A stretch of 64,000 bases of DNA from positions 23,720,001 through 23,784,000 of the forward strand of contig JAYKYS010000005.1 of assembly GCA_036924285.1 (NCBI GenBank). The letters are read 5' to 3'. A program made the position numbers and the translations under genes. This stretch comes from Asterella californica (Eukaryota; Streptophyta; Marchantiopsida; Marchantiales; Aytoniaceae). Below the pieces are notes generated by a model. That model was not told where the DNA came from. It saw nothing but the letters and a program-made list of their open reading frames with translations, and did no database searches. Shown here one piece after another: positions 1 through 11,403 of the stretch (positions are counted from its first letter, which is position 1; each line of letters starts with the position of its first letter).

Positions 1-473
1 TTTTGTTATATTACTTAGCTGTTTTAGAAAATGTAAACTAAAGTAAATGACCTCGATACATTATTTAGCTATTTGTAAATAGACCTTTTTCTTGTTATTA
101 GCTCATTCATTTTTCTGAGTGAATATTATCTTTGATACCCCTTTGTTCTTCAGTTTTGCTCAGGAAACTTAGGTATTGGCTTATGGACATGCGTTTGATT
201 ACGAGAGAAAGATTCTTGGATGTAAACAGATGAACTTGATGTAATGTTTTCCAATATCACTTTTAACAAATAGCAAATGCACATGATATAGATCTTCATT
301 GCATGGATTAGAATTTTCATAATAAAAATCTTCTTTTGACAAGGTAAATTGGCATCTCTCCCTAGTGAGATTTTTTAGTTTCTGTTGATTTTTGAAAAAA
401 TTACCAGTGTTTCTAGTTTCATTGTTGTCTAAAAAGATAACCAATGTTGAACTATGAGAAAATTCACATGAGG

Positions 474-523
474 ATTTATTCTACGTCTTTATGATTTTCC
501 AATCATAAAGATGTAGAATAAAT
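474..523. repeat. 23-bp-stem inverted repeat (hairpin)
   Basis: Arms 474-496 and 501-523 are reverse complements with one mismatch (a G:T pair if transcribed) around a 4-nt loop. It lies in AT-rich non-coding DNA. It could be a small foldback or MITE remnant; no function is visible. Confidence 0.8.
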
Positions 524-916
524 GCAAAAGCACTTGAGAGAATATTCAGCTAGATCAATGAGTACTGAATCTTATTAGATAAAAGCAAGAAGTTAAAAAG
601 AAACCATTTTATTATCATCTTATAACAACAACTCGAGCGAAAGGGAAAGTAGAATTATTGCGACAAAATAAATTTATTTAAAGCAAAAATAATTTCTTAA
701 AACTAAAACACACGAAGAAAAAAATAAATATTATTTCTATACTTTTATATTCATATAAAAGATTGTAGAACAAATATGAGACAAAGAAAGCTTTTAGTAA
801 TACATAGAAATGTAAAGACAATAATAATCAAGATTTCTTAAAATAAAATATTATCTTTTCTTTCAACTAGAATTAGTGAAAAAGATAAATTGTAATTACT
901 GATATAGCTATAAAAG
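524..916. other. AT-rich non-coding stretch
   Basis: About 390 bp of A/T-rich sequence without a convincing reading frame or repeat. It lies 3' of the minus-strand dioxygenase-like frame and could hold its 3' UTR. Confidence 0.4.
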
Positions 917-1390
917 CTATATTTTTATTCTTGAATAAACTTTTCCTAATTTACTATTTATTGTACATCCTGCCGCATATACATCTTCAGTATTATTTGA
1001 AGATCTATAAGTAATACAATGAGGTATATCTCCTCTAAAAAAAAAAAAACCTCCATCTCCTAAAGGTATCTGAACACCTAAATTTGATAACAAAAAACTA
1101 TCATCATTCGTATTATTTGATGGATTTGAAACTAAAACAACTGTGTATTTACTATCGTCTTGATCTGTATGAAGAATATTACAATAATTCTTCGTAATAA
1201 ATAAAGGATAAACTGGTATATCAGAAAATAAAAACTTCTCTTCATTATCTCTACAAATCAATACTGATTCTTCTGTACTAAAATATGGAAAATGTATCTT
1301 GAAAAAATCTTCTACAACAAAAGAAAAATCTTCACAAGCACCAACTAAAATAGTTTCAAGTAAAACACGATGATAAATTTCTCTAAAAAA
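917..1390 (-). pseudogene. 2OG-Fe(II) dioxygenase-like (TET/JBP-type) fragment
   Basis: This frame is open for 158 codons without an obvious start. Its middle carries HTDQDDSKYTVVLV and, about 40 residues later, GDGGFFFFRGDIPHCITY. The spacing and hydrophobic pattern match the double-stranded beta-helix of 2-oxoglutarate/Fe(II) dioxygenases: an H-x-D iron pair, a strand, a Gly-rich turn before the last strands, then the distal His. The pattern is closest to the TET/JBP subgroup as I know it, whose members oxidise methylated or free pyrimidines in DNA. The 2OG-binding Arg is not assigned. The frame is cut off upstream by a stop at 1391-1393 next to a T6 run, so a 1-nt indel or an intron may separate it from the 1452-2258 frame. 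Family seen by motif only; substrate is inferred. Confidence 0.45.
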
Positions 1391-1451
1391 CTATCAAATC
1401 CCTCAATAATATTAGCAAGTTTTTTGTACTTACGACTATTTTTAAAGAACG

Positions 1452-2258
1452 TCATGAATCTGGGCCTCGTCGTTCACGCCAATTATGCAATGGCCCTACA
1501 GCTCGCATTGTTTCTCTCAAAGAAACTCGAGCATCTCCTCTTCTCAATGTGTACTTCATATCGTAAATAGCTTTGATATACTGTCGCAAGTATATCATCA
1601 AAGCTCCTCCAAATTTCATACTTTTTCTTCCTGCAATAATCTGACCTTCTGATGTATAAATAAGTTCTATTTGTTGTCTTGAAACAACAGTGTAAAATGA
1701 AGAAGGTACTACACACCAAAAGGATTTATTTTTCTGAGCTAGTTCTCCTTTGATAGTTGCTATTCGCTTCTGATAAATAAGTTCACTAATATCTGAACAC
1801 TCATGATAGTAAGAACATTCTGAAAATTGTTGATCAGAATAAGAGAAATATTTTTTCTCGATCATTTTGCTATCATATGAGGAAAGATGAAACTCTAAAA
1901 ACTCTGAAGGGTTTTTACGGAACTGTCTAATCTTTTTCTGTATCTTACTCGGAAGAACATTAATATTCAACCGTGAATCGATACAAAGACAAATTCTATT
2001 CCACAAAGTTTCAGAAAAAAAATATATCCAATAATCCCCATCTTCTATTGTCGCAGCTAATACATGATAACCTCTCAAAAAACTTTCTCGTGATCTCGTC
2101 GCTTTTCCTCGTAGTAACATTTTGACAACAATGTCAAAGAAATAAATTTCTCCGAGAACCCATATCAGAAATAGTTCCAAAAAGTTTTCTTTCATTGAAA
2201 GGAGCACGTTCACCACGTCATAAAAGAAAAGAATATCTTCGACATTATCTTTCACCAT
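1452..2258 (-). CDS. hypothetical protein, probable 5' part of the dioxygenase-like gene
   Basis: An ATG-initiated reading frame of 268 codons, long for DNA this AT-rich. The product is hydrophobic near the N-terminus, then charged, with Cys/His around residues 145-152 (CSYYHEC). I recognise no family. It ends at TGA (1452-1454) about 60 bp before the dioxygenase-like frame opens on the same strand in another frame. A GTAAGT-type donor sequence lies near 1430, so the two frames may be exons of one gene or one gene broken by indels. No signal peptide or clear membrane segment. Transposon cargo is possible because repeats surround it. Confidence 0.4.
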   Translation of the reverse strand: MVKDNVEDILFFYDVVNVLLSMKENFLELFLIWVLGEIYFFDIVVKMLLRGKATRSRESFLRGYHVLAATIEDGDYWIYFFSETLWNRICLCIDSRLNINVLPSKIQKKIRQFRKNPSEFLEFHLSSYDSKMIEKKYFSYSDQQFSECSYYHECSDISELIYQKRIATIKGELAQKNKSFWCVVPSSFYTVVSRQQIELIYTSEGQIIAGRKSMKFGGALMIYLRQYIKAIYDMKYTLRRGDARVSLRETMRAVGPLHNWRERRGPDS

Positions 2259-2403
2259 TTTAAAAGATCTGCATATACAAAAAGTTGTAATTATAATATA
2301 TTACTAAATAAAATAAGTAATAATCAATAAATAAACTTGAATTCATACAATAAATAACAAAATTTAAATTAATCTAAATCGAAAGTTTTTTAAATTGAAA
2401 TAG

Positions 2404-4146
2404 TTTTCTGTTTTCTAACAATTTCATAAAAATTATAACAAATATAAATAAAACCAACTAAGCAACTACACATTACAACACAAGAAGAAACAAAGAAGAT
2501 TTACAAGACTTACCTGAACAAGTTGCACTCGAAGGATCAAATATCAGCACGGCAACACAGATATCACCTTCAGTAACCTTGGAAATATCTATGCGATAAA
2601 AAATAATCAGGTACAAGTGATATAATAAAACCCTTTTGAGTGATATGAACTCTGTGATGATGATGAGAACGGTGAACCTACTCTATTGCTTTTTGAGACA
2701 GATTTTTGTCTATTAAATATTTTTGAAATATATATATATTTATTATCTATAATATCCACGCTGCAGACCAATCAAGGTCGTGCCTTAGAATATATAGATG
2801 TTATAAACATATATTTACTTTAAAAATATTTAATAAAAAAATGATTTTGATTTTTTCTATTTTCTAACAATTTCATAAAAATTATAACAAATCTAAAATA
2901 GAACCAACTAACCAACTACACATTACAACACAAGAAGAAACAAAGAAGATTTACAAGATTTACCTTGAACAAGTTGCACTCGAAGGACCAAATATCAGCA
3001 CGACAACACAGATATCACCTTCAGTAACCTTGGAAATATCTGTGTGATAAAAAATAATCAGATATAAGTGATATAACAAAACCTTTTTGAGTGATATGAA
3101 CTCTGTGATGGTGATGAGAACGGTGAACCTACTCTATTGCTTTTTGAGACAGATTTTTGTCTATTAAATATTTTTGAAATATATATATGTTTATTATCTA
3201 TAACATCCACGCTGCAGATCAATCAAGATCGTGCCTTAGAATGTATAGATATTTATAAACATTTATCAACTTCAAAGATATTTAATAAAAAAATTGCTAA
3301 ATTACTATTTTAAAGATAAAGTAATAATTCTTTTGATTTTTGTCTATTAAATATTTTTGAAATATATATATGTTTATTATCTATAACATCCACGCTGCAG
3401 ATCAATCAAGATCGTGCCTTAGAATGTATAGATATTTATAAACATTTATCAACTTCAAAGATATTTAATAAAAAAATTGCTAAATTACTATTTTAAAGAT
3501 AAAGTAATAATTCTTTTGATTTTTATCTATTAAATATTTTTGAAATATATATATGTTTATTATCTATAACATCCACGCTGCAGACCAATCAAGGCCGTGC
3601 CTTGGAATGTATAGATATTTATAAACATTTATCAACTTCAAAGATATTTAATAAAAAAATTGCTAAATTACTATTTTAAAGATAAAGTAATAATTCTTTT
3701 GATTTTTGTGTATTAAATATTTTTGAAATATATATATGTTTATTATCTATAATATCCACGCTGCAGACCAATCAAGGCCGTGCCTTAGAATATATAGATA
3801 TTATAAACATATATTTACTTTAAAAATATTTAATAAATAAAAACGATTTTGATTTTTTCTATTTTCTAACAATTTCATAAAAATTATAACAAATATAAAA
3901 TAGAACCAACTAAGCAACTACACATTACAAAGAAGAAACAAAGAAGATTTACAAGACTTACCTTGAACAAGTTACACTCGAAAGACCAAATACCAGCACG
4001 GTAACACAGATATCACCTTCAGTAGCTTTGGAAATATCTGCGTGATAAAAAATAATCAGGTACAAGTGATATAACAAAACCCTTTTGAGTGATGTAAACT
4101 CTATGATGGTAATGAAAATGGTAAACCTACTCTATTGCTTTTTGAG
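2404..4146. repeat. 183-bp tandem repeats nested in a ~450-bp higher-order repeat
   Basis: The 183-bp unit (starting at the tattaaatatttttgaaata word and containing 'ccacgctgcag') begins at about 2709, 3159, 3342, 3525 and 3708; the last four are head-to-tail at 183-bp spacing. A second block (start ttttctaacaatttcata) recurs near 2410, 2860 and 3850 and leads into a third block (ctactctattgctttttgag) near 2675, 3130 and 4125. The block order therefore repeats with a ~450-bp period, with one round expanded by extra 183-bp copies. Copies differ by scattered substitutions. No reading frame is conserved. Satellite or element-subterminal repeat are the likely identities. Confidence 0.85.
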
Positions 4147-4192
4147 ACATGAAATGATGAACATCTCACTTATACTCAGCATTCACAACGGG

Positions 4193-4840
4193 GCCACGTT
4201 TGGAGCTCTGCTGTTGCTGAACACGCCTTTTTCAACCACACGAGTTGACAGCGTTCCAACGCATGAGATACTCAACAAGGTAAGCCGGGAAGAACTGAAG
4301 AACTACGGGGTCACGTTTGGAGCTCTGCTGTTGCTGAACACGTCTTTTTCAACCACACGAGTTGACAACGTTCCGGCGCATGAGATCCTCAACAAAGTTA
4401 TCGTACCATGAGTTACTTCAGAGTAAGATACTGTCCATAGAGACTGCGACAAGATGAATATCAGATGTCCTTCCTAACCTTTCTGAAGCCGTGGTTAACT
4501 ATGACGGTACGGTGATATGACAGCTCTTCAGAACGGCTGCCTTGGGATCATACGAAACAAAGAAATCGAGGCTAACCAAAGCTAACCGGTTTGGTTCATG
4601 TGGAAACGACAGAATAGACCCGACATCAAAGGCTACCCAGGTAAGCCGCGAGGAACTACGAGGCCACGTCTGGAGCTCCTCAACAAGGTAAGCTGAGAAG
4701 AACTGAAGAACTACGGGGTCACGTTTGGAGCTCTGCTGATGCTGAACACGCCTTTTCCAACCACACGAGTTGACAACGTTCCAGCGCATGGGATCCTCAA
4801 CAAGGTAAGCCGGGAAGAACTACGAGGCCACGTTCTTACG
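4193..4840 (+). repeat. 117-bp (39-codon) repeats containing a donor-like site
   Basis: Copies of a unit starting 'tttggagctctgctg' begin at 4199, 4316 and 4724, with a partial related piece at about 4620-4690. The 4085-4411 frame reads through the first two copies, giving the repeated peptide TFGALLLLNT...TTRVD.VP.HEILNKVS. Each unit contains 'caaggtaagc', which fits a 5' splice donor, and the following SREEL codons. The 117-bp spacing keeps frame. This may be a tandemly duplicated exon-like segment of an unknown gene or element; I do not recognise the peptide. Confidence 0.6.
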
Positions 4841-5094
4841 ATCCTACTACTTCCCCAAACGATGGAAAAATGTGCCAACAGGGCCAGGGCTCTGTACAGA
4901 TCGAAATATCTATCACAGCACTTGAGGAAATTCCCAGAAATCACTTTGACAGCATGACGGCCTCCCAGACTCAAATCGTAACTACAGGTTTTCACTGAGA
5001 CGGCTCCTCGTGGCTCTCCTCCTTACGGCTCCTAAGGCTCTCCTCGTGGCTTCAAGTTTTCACTATCACATAATAACAGCTTCTAACACTCTAT

Positions 5095-5740
5095 CCCCCT
5101 TGAACCTGAACCCTTAAAGGGTTTAAATATTTTTCCAATGATCTGAAGGAGCTCACGCTTCCTTCAGATCTACTCTTAACCTGTCTAGTCAGCAAAGCTG
5201 ACTTTGGTTTAATAAAGTAGATTATGTAGAAAACAGAAAACTCACCTTCTCTCTTACTTCTTCCGTAAGTCACCTAGAAATCAGCTTAACTACTTCCAAC
5301 CCCTGGTTGAGTAATTAACCTACCTGACTTCTGCTAACTTAGCATTAAATCTAGTCAGCAAATAAAAGAAGGAAATAGCTTTAAATCAACTATTTTAAAA
5401 GAAATCAGCCTGCGGCTGATTTAACCACTTAAAGTGCTTTATGAACTTGCACAGCAAGTCAGCATTATAATTAAAAGAAATACGAACACTAATGCTTAGT
5501 CAGCATAGAAATTACATATTAATAGCTTGTCAGCTATTAATATGGAAATCAGCCTGTGGCTGATTTACCTACCTGAATTCCTTTAAAAAGGAATTCAGTA
5601 GTTAGACTTAAAGTCTTTATATTCTGAACTTGCGCAGCAAGTCAGAACTTTAGTATTCAATCATATTCAAATGATTTAAGATATATTCCACTATTTAAAT
5701 TAGCTTTAAACTTACTTTACAGTAAGGAGATAAAACAGAC
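5095..5740. repeat. cluster of short perfect hairpins
   Basis: At least ten palindromes with 5-12-bp stems and 2-9-nt loops follow one another. Examples: gatctgaagga/tccttcagatc; aaatcagcc/ggctgattt (twice, loops tgc and tgt); atattaatagct/agctattaatat; ctgaattccttt/aaaggaattcag; cttgc/gcaag (twice); cttact/agtaag; gtcagc/gctgac. The word GTCAGC or its complement recurs throughout. Spacers are A/T-rich and no reading frame is conserved. The density is far above the rest of the window. It resembles short palindromic repeats of some organelle genomes, so transferred organellar DNA is one possibility. Confidence 0.75.
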
Positions 5741-6270
5741 ATTAATAATTAATTCAATATCAACAATACATCTATAAGAATGGTTTAATATTTTCAAAAG
5801 TATGGTAGCTTATTCATTGTTAAAAACAAGCAAGATCATGATATAGGTTTGAAAATCAAGTACAGCTTAACTACTTTATACAAAAGAGTTTGATATATAT
5901 TCACTTTTAATGAGTCGCTTATCTTATCAAATACAATAACTTAAGATCAAGACTTGTGTCACTCAGATGTCATTAGAAATGTCACTTAGATGATTTCTGA
6001 CCCTTTTACACGGGAAACATTCCTTTGAAGTATAAACCGTAGATATTTATAGTGTTCATTCCAAACCCTAGAACTCAGATACACATGTAGTATCAATTTA
6101 ATATCAGATGTTTTTGAAACTTGTGGTACCATATTGTAACCTTACATCTTTCTCTTTTTGGTTTATCATGTAGATCTTGGTTTCAAAAGATTTAACAAAT
6201 ATAAGTAGAATTAGGACGAGTGATCAAGTCGAGCTTGACTACAACTTAGAGGACGAGTGATCAGTCTCGC
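5741..6270. other. non-coding stretch
   Basis: AT-rich DNA with no supported gene. A short direct repeat, 'gacgagtgatcaagtc' / 'gacgagtgatcagtc', occurs at about 6216 and 6252; nothing else stands out. Confidence 0.4.
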
Positions 6271-6689
6271 ACAAAATGTTTATCATGAAAGTAAATCCAG
6301 TCTAAAAGAAAGAAAATGAATATACATTTTTTATTTCTGTTTAGTTTAGATAACAAACAAAATTCTCACTCTCTCCAAGAATCTATGCAAGATCTCAGTC
6401 ATGTTAAGAAAACCAGGAGGATTAATAAATGATTGAAACGACTCGAGAATATTTATTACCATCAGATAATTTTTCGGTTCACGAATCACAAAACCCCGGG
6501 CGCTGTCCACAGCCGGGTCCCATGTAATTAAGCGGCTACCCTGGTTGGATGCATCACCCACATCCTGGTTAGCTAAGGCTACCTAAACGCACACAGGCGA
6601 ACTATACTGCGTCTCATAGATAATAAGTCTCCTCCACCTTGTTGGAACTAACCGCGCACACGCAAACTAGACTGCATCCCCTAGATAAC

Positions 6690-7000
6690 AGAGCTCGTGT
6701 CCTGGAGGAGATCGATACTGATGATGACAGAGATGCCGCTTTTCTTGCCCTCGTTACATTCACGAAGAGGGAGATTTTGACCGAACTGCTGCTCTTTTTG
6801 TCCTCGGTACGTTCGTGAAGAGGAAGCACGATGAGAGAGATTTGGCGGAGCCGCTCCTTTCTTTGCCCCCATACTTCTTGCTTGTGTTTGTACGGATCCA
6901 GACTGGACCTTCTCGTTTGCTTGCTGCTCGTGCTGTACTTGGGCCAAAATTTGCTTTCATTACTCTTGATCTCTTTTACCTCCGTGTACTTGCTTAGACT
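6690..7000 (+). other. weak coding-like segment, unidentified
   Basis: Two adjacent plus-strand frames look coding-like: one from about 6688 to a stop near 6811 (RDAAFLALVTFTKREILTEL) and one from about 6807 to 6997 (ERDLAEPLLSLPPYFLL). They overlap at a point where a single frameshift would join them, and the DNA there carries a degenerate duplication (cattcacgaagaggg / cgttcgtgaagagga). No family is recognised. It may be a decayed transposon gene. Confidence 0.25.
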
Positions 7001-7149
7001 GATCGAGGCTCTTAGTACTCTTATTATGTTCGTTATTTATCATAATGAGGTTTTGATCACGTTTCTGTTTCTTCTTGATGTCATCAACCTGCAGAGTCTA
7101 TCTTGGAAGTTAATGATCAGCAGTCTATGGGACCTCGTTTACTGATTCA

Positions 7150-8081
7150 GGACAGAAGGATGGGAGCCTTTGCCTCTAATGGTTCTCGTTGGCTAGATCG
7201 ACACAGATCATGCTGATCTCGAGAGCATGGGCGTCAGGTTTGATCAGCTTGTCCTTTAGCAGAAGAGATTTCACACGCGTGGACTCCACATAAACACATC
7301 ATCATACTCATACCCTTGTCCTTTAGGATACTAACTGCATACTCTTGTCTTTTAGGGTACTAACTGAAAGCCAGTCAAAATGTAAGAAGAGACATTTGCT
7401 ACGCTCAAGATGATAGCTTTCCTCGTTAAGCATCAGCGAACCCAACAGCTTATCTATTTTGTGTCCCATTTGACCTTATTTCACCTCAGTTTCTCTTCCT
7501 TGCCTTACATCGCCAAAAGCCCTAAAAGGATCTAGAGTATAGTCTCATTTCGAGAATATCGACTTAGATCTTAAATAGAGTTGCACATGAGTATGTTGTA
7601 ATCTTTACTTCTAAACTTTCTTTATTTGAACGGCTTCAGCCACTTGATAGTTGATCGCATTTAATCTTAAGAGTTGATTGTAACATATGAACACAAAATA
7701 TTCCTTCTATTTGTAGGAGAGAGGGATCTTGAAGTTGCACATGTGTACATGTCCAGGATGTACCCACAACTAAGTTCGATAAGTTCCTCTTCTGTTCTCT
7801 GGAGGTTGGTCTTCACTAGTTACCTCTTGTGATTACCACGTTGTTGACAAGTTTCACTTAGGAAATTAAATTATCGTCGACTACTTAGGATATCCTCAAA
7901 ACTGATCGTCAAAAATCAAATTAAAATTATAATTTGTATAGCAATGTATAGTAATTTATATAACAATATACATACTCGAGGAATAACGAATCAACCATCT
8001 GGATCTGTACATACTCGACGAGAAACGAATCAACTATCTGGATCTACTCTCGCGGTCGAACATGATCAGATTGTTTGTGTC
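7150..8081. other. repeat-derived non-coding DNA
   Basis: No supported gene. Around 7485 and 7785-7825 are words (tttctcttccttgcctta; cttctgttctctggag) that recur at about 12,068-12,127, just upstream of the transposase pseudogene. Part of this stretch therefore belongs to the same repeat family. Two near-copies of 'acgaatcaac.atctggatct' lie at about 7988 and 8029. Confidence 0.5.
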
Positions 8082-8314
8082 GAGGTTTTTAGTTAAATAG
8101 CACCCGCAGACAAGAGTACAGCTTGAACAGCACCACAGTTTCATTATTTAGTTAAACAGCACCCGCATAGATTAACAAGTTGAGTACCGATGATTAGAAC
8201 CGGGAGGGCAAGGAGACAGTCGTTCGTGACACGTTGTAGTGACTGCGTGTCTGACAAAGGCTCCCGATGCGAGAGAAAACCCTGGATCAGCAACCCCATT
8301 TGACGTTTAGCTAC
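8082..8314 (+). repeat. left copy of a 233-bp direct repeat
   Basis: Nearly identical, in the same orientation, to 10,959-11,190. It starts 'gaggtttttagtta' and ends 'tttagctac'. Internally it holds two copies of 'agtta.acagcacccgca'. The two copies frame the foldback unit. Confidence 0.85.
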
Positions 8315-8317
8315 GAG

Positions 8318-10768
8318 CCAACTAGCGTTAGTCATGACTATCTCTGGCCCAAGTTCTCGGAAAGTTTAACTGAAGTCATTTTTACATTACAAAAGGATAA
8401 GAGTATCCTTACTCTTCTATTTTGGGTATAAACCGCCTCTTTAATCATTCCAGGGTAAGGCTAAGTAAAACATCTGCAATTTCTACTGGGAAATAAATAC
8501 AACACATCCCCTTTCAGCTTTAATCTTTTCAGTCCCGCGTTTCTCCTTTGTTTCCTTCTCCTTTCTTAATTTATTTGTTTCTTGTACTCAACGGGTTTGA
8601 TATTTTCCATGTCTTTTTTACATATTCCCTTCTTCTTGTTTCCTTCTTAAACATTTCCGCTACATTCAGAGGAACAAATTATTACTATTGCTTCTACTTT
8701 TAAATTTTTCCTTATTATGAACTTAAAAGCCCGGATGAGTCCTTTAAAAGCATCTATCTCTGATTATCTTATCCGGTTAGATCAGGATCCATTTTATCCT
8801 GTCGAGCAAGTCACTTGATTCTATTTACCTCAGAATAAGGTGCCGATGTGGGGTCGAATCTCGCTGGCAGGAGTCTTAACAAATGGCATCGTGAGTCTAA
8901 CCCTCCTACCTAAACATAAAGTAGGTACATTATTTACCTCCTATGTTCATGCTGTATGCATGATTTACCGTCTGCTCATAACTTTTACTTCTACATGTGG
9001 CATCGTTGGTTTATCATAACTTGCTTTAGAAATTGACTTGATAAAACTTTGATATATTGGTAAGATTTGATCTCACTTTTCTAAAAAATAATTTTTTTTT
9101 ATAATAACCTTGACTGGTCAGTAGATCAAAATGTCATTTCATTTGAATGTGAGACGGCATATCAGTAGCAAGTCATGTATCTGCATCGAAAGTTCAATAG
9201 GAGGTGTATGTATAATCGATTATTAGTTTACAAAATTTCTTTAATTTGTCTTGTACATTGTCCCCAAGTGGCAGTGAACTTATTCTTACCAATCAAAGAT
9301 AAATCAAGATGAGTAATCTTAAGAGAAATCAAATCAAGTGTGACAATGTATTAGGGATATGGTGAAATAAATTTCTGTGTTTTGCTTTTACCTGAGCATT
9401 CCTTTTGTCGTTGTTATGCATTTGCATATCTAACAGTATTTTACAGAATTCAAAACAAGACAAAAGTTAGTAACAATATGAGAACATCTTTTTCATTCAA
9501 CTAGAGTATTTTTCACTTCTAACATAACATGTGATTATTTATTACACAATACTCAAGTATAGCAAAGTACATAGCCTTGATAATGTTATTGTAAGCTTAG
9601 CACCCTGTTGATTTCAATTAGTTTAGATGTATGCAGCCTCATAGGACTATGACACCCGACGATATTTTTGACAGTAGTAAGTGTATCATTAGATACAGCA
9701 AACGAGCAAAGGAAAAGGCTCTCCTCCTTCTTAACATGAAAGAAGTGAATATACATGTTACTAGAAAAGCAAAATATAACCGTTTCTTAAGTAGAACAAT
9801 GGTCTCTTTTTTCTTCCTTATTACTTTCACTAATAAACAATTCTGTTTCCTCTTTCCTGTCCTCACTTCAGTTTTTTGTATCGTTAAATTTTCTACAGAT
9901 TCACCTTCCAAAATGAAATCGTCCAATACTTCAAACAATATATATCCAAAGTACACTTCTGACCGAACGAAGGAAAAATGAAAGTGAAAATTCTAAAACT
10001 TCCATTGGATCAAACACCACAGTGAGAGTGTAACTGAGATGGTAACATGAATTCCATAAGAGTCAAAGAGAAAATATTCAGTAATTTCAACTTTAATTTA
10101 ATATTTAATGTAATTATTATAAATTAGATGCTTTGTACATGCCGAATCTTCTGGAAATAATCCATAAAACATATGGACTGTGACGCACAATAGGAAGAGA
10201 AAAAGAGTACTATATCGTGTGAGTAAATCAGTTTTTTGAAGGTTTAATTTATCACTTTATATTCATTTTATTTATCACTTTATACTCATAATTAGATTCA
10301 CTAAAAGATTATTAGTTTAAATTATGTATTTAACAATATGAATAAATCACAAGGGGCTCTTAAGTTCATAATAAGGAAAAATTTAAAAGTAGAAGCAATA
10401 GTAATAATTTGTTCCTCTGAATGTAGCAGAAATGTTTAAGAAGGAAATAAGAAGAAACTAATATGTAAAAAAGGCATGGGAAAAATCAAACCCGTTGAAT
10501 GCAAGGAACAAATAAATTAAGAAAGGAGAAGAAAACAAAGGAGAAACGCGAGACTGAAAAGATTAAAGTTGAAAGGGGGTGTGTCGTATTTATTTCCCAG
10601 TAGAAATTGCAGGTGTTTTACTTAGCTTTACCCTGGAATGATTAAAGAGGCGGTTTGTATCCAAAATGGAAGAGTAAGGGTACTCTTATCCTTTTGTAAT
10701 GTAAAAATGACTTCAGTTAAACTTTCTGAGAACTTGGACCAAAGATAGTCATGACTAACGCTAGTTGG
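8318..10768. mobile_element. foldback element with 415-bp inverted arms
   Basis: Arms 8318-8732 and 10,354-10,768 are inverted copies with scattered mismatches, ending 'ccaactagcg' / 'cgctagttgg'. The spacer is about 1.6 kb and AT-rich. The longest internal frame (9631-9981, 116 codons) shows no recognisable domain. No matching target-site duplication is seen immediately outside. The outer ~45 bp of each arm resembles the tail of the SINE-like copy at 19,550 and the LINE tail at 22,639. The unit may therefore be a foldback/MITE or two retroposed tails in inverted orientation rather than a classical TIR transposon. Confidence 0.75.
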
Positions 10769-10958
10769 TATTATATGAAGAGGTCCATGTAGGTCTTACA
10801 AACCTGTGACACATCAAGAACAGAATTCACAACTGCGAGTCAAACAGCAAAATGAGCAGTTAGAATAAAGAATGAGGTAGTGGCCGGTTATTGGATCTCA
10901 GTAACCATAACTAGCAACAGCTTTTTTCTGTTACACTTGTTCAATAACAGACACAAAC

Positions 10959-11190
10959 GAGGTTTTTAGTTAAACAGCACCCGCAGACAAGAGTACAGCT
11001 TGAACGGCACCACAGTCTCATTATTTAGTTGAACAGCACCCGCATAGGTTAACAAGTTGGGTACCGGTGACTAGACCGGGAGGGCAGAGAGACAGTCGTT
11101 CGTGGCGCGTTGTAGTGGTCCCGTGTCTGACAAAGGCTCTCGATGCGAGAGAAAACCCTCGATCAACAACCCCATTTGACCTTTAGCTAC
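10959..11190 (+). repeat. right copy of the 233-bp direct repeat
   Basis: Direct repeat partner of 8082-8314 with a few percent substitutions, ending in the same 'tttagctac'. The similarity stops abruptly at both ends. Confidence 0.85.
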
Positions 11191-11403
11191 TATCTGGATT
11201 TGAGCGTTGTTGGAGGCGTGTTCGCCCTAGATGTGGCATCCGAGGTTCACTTCTCTCCACCATTTCCGTTTCAACTGCTATGTGAGGTTCATTGATGGGC
11301 TCACGTATTGTATGTCATCTCTTTCTACTCTCTAGATAATATTAGCATTCGCTATGAAGTAACATCATCACAAGTTCATCAAGTCTGAAATAAACTGACG
11401 TGT

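Noticed and set aside
2709..3890. CRISPR-like array
   Set aside because: Units are 183 bp, contiguous, without unique spacers, in a eukaryotic context with spliceosomal introns.
9631..9981. gene inside the foldback spacer
   Set aside because: A 116-codon frame overlaps an opposing 105-codon frame; neither shows a domain and the DNA is AT-rich.
8082..11190. 233-bp direct repeats as LTRs of a retrotransposon
   Set aside because: No TG...CA ends, PBS, PPT or coding region; the interior is dominated by an inverted repeat.
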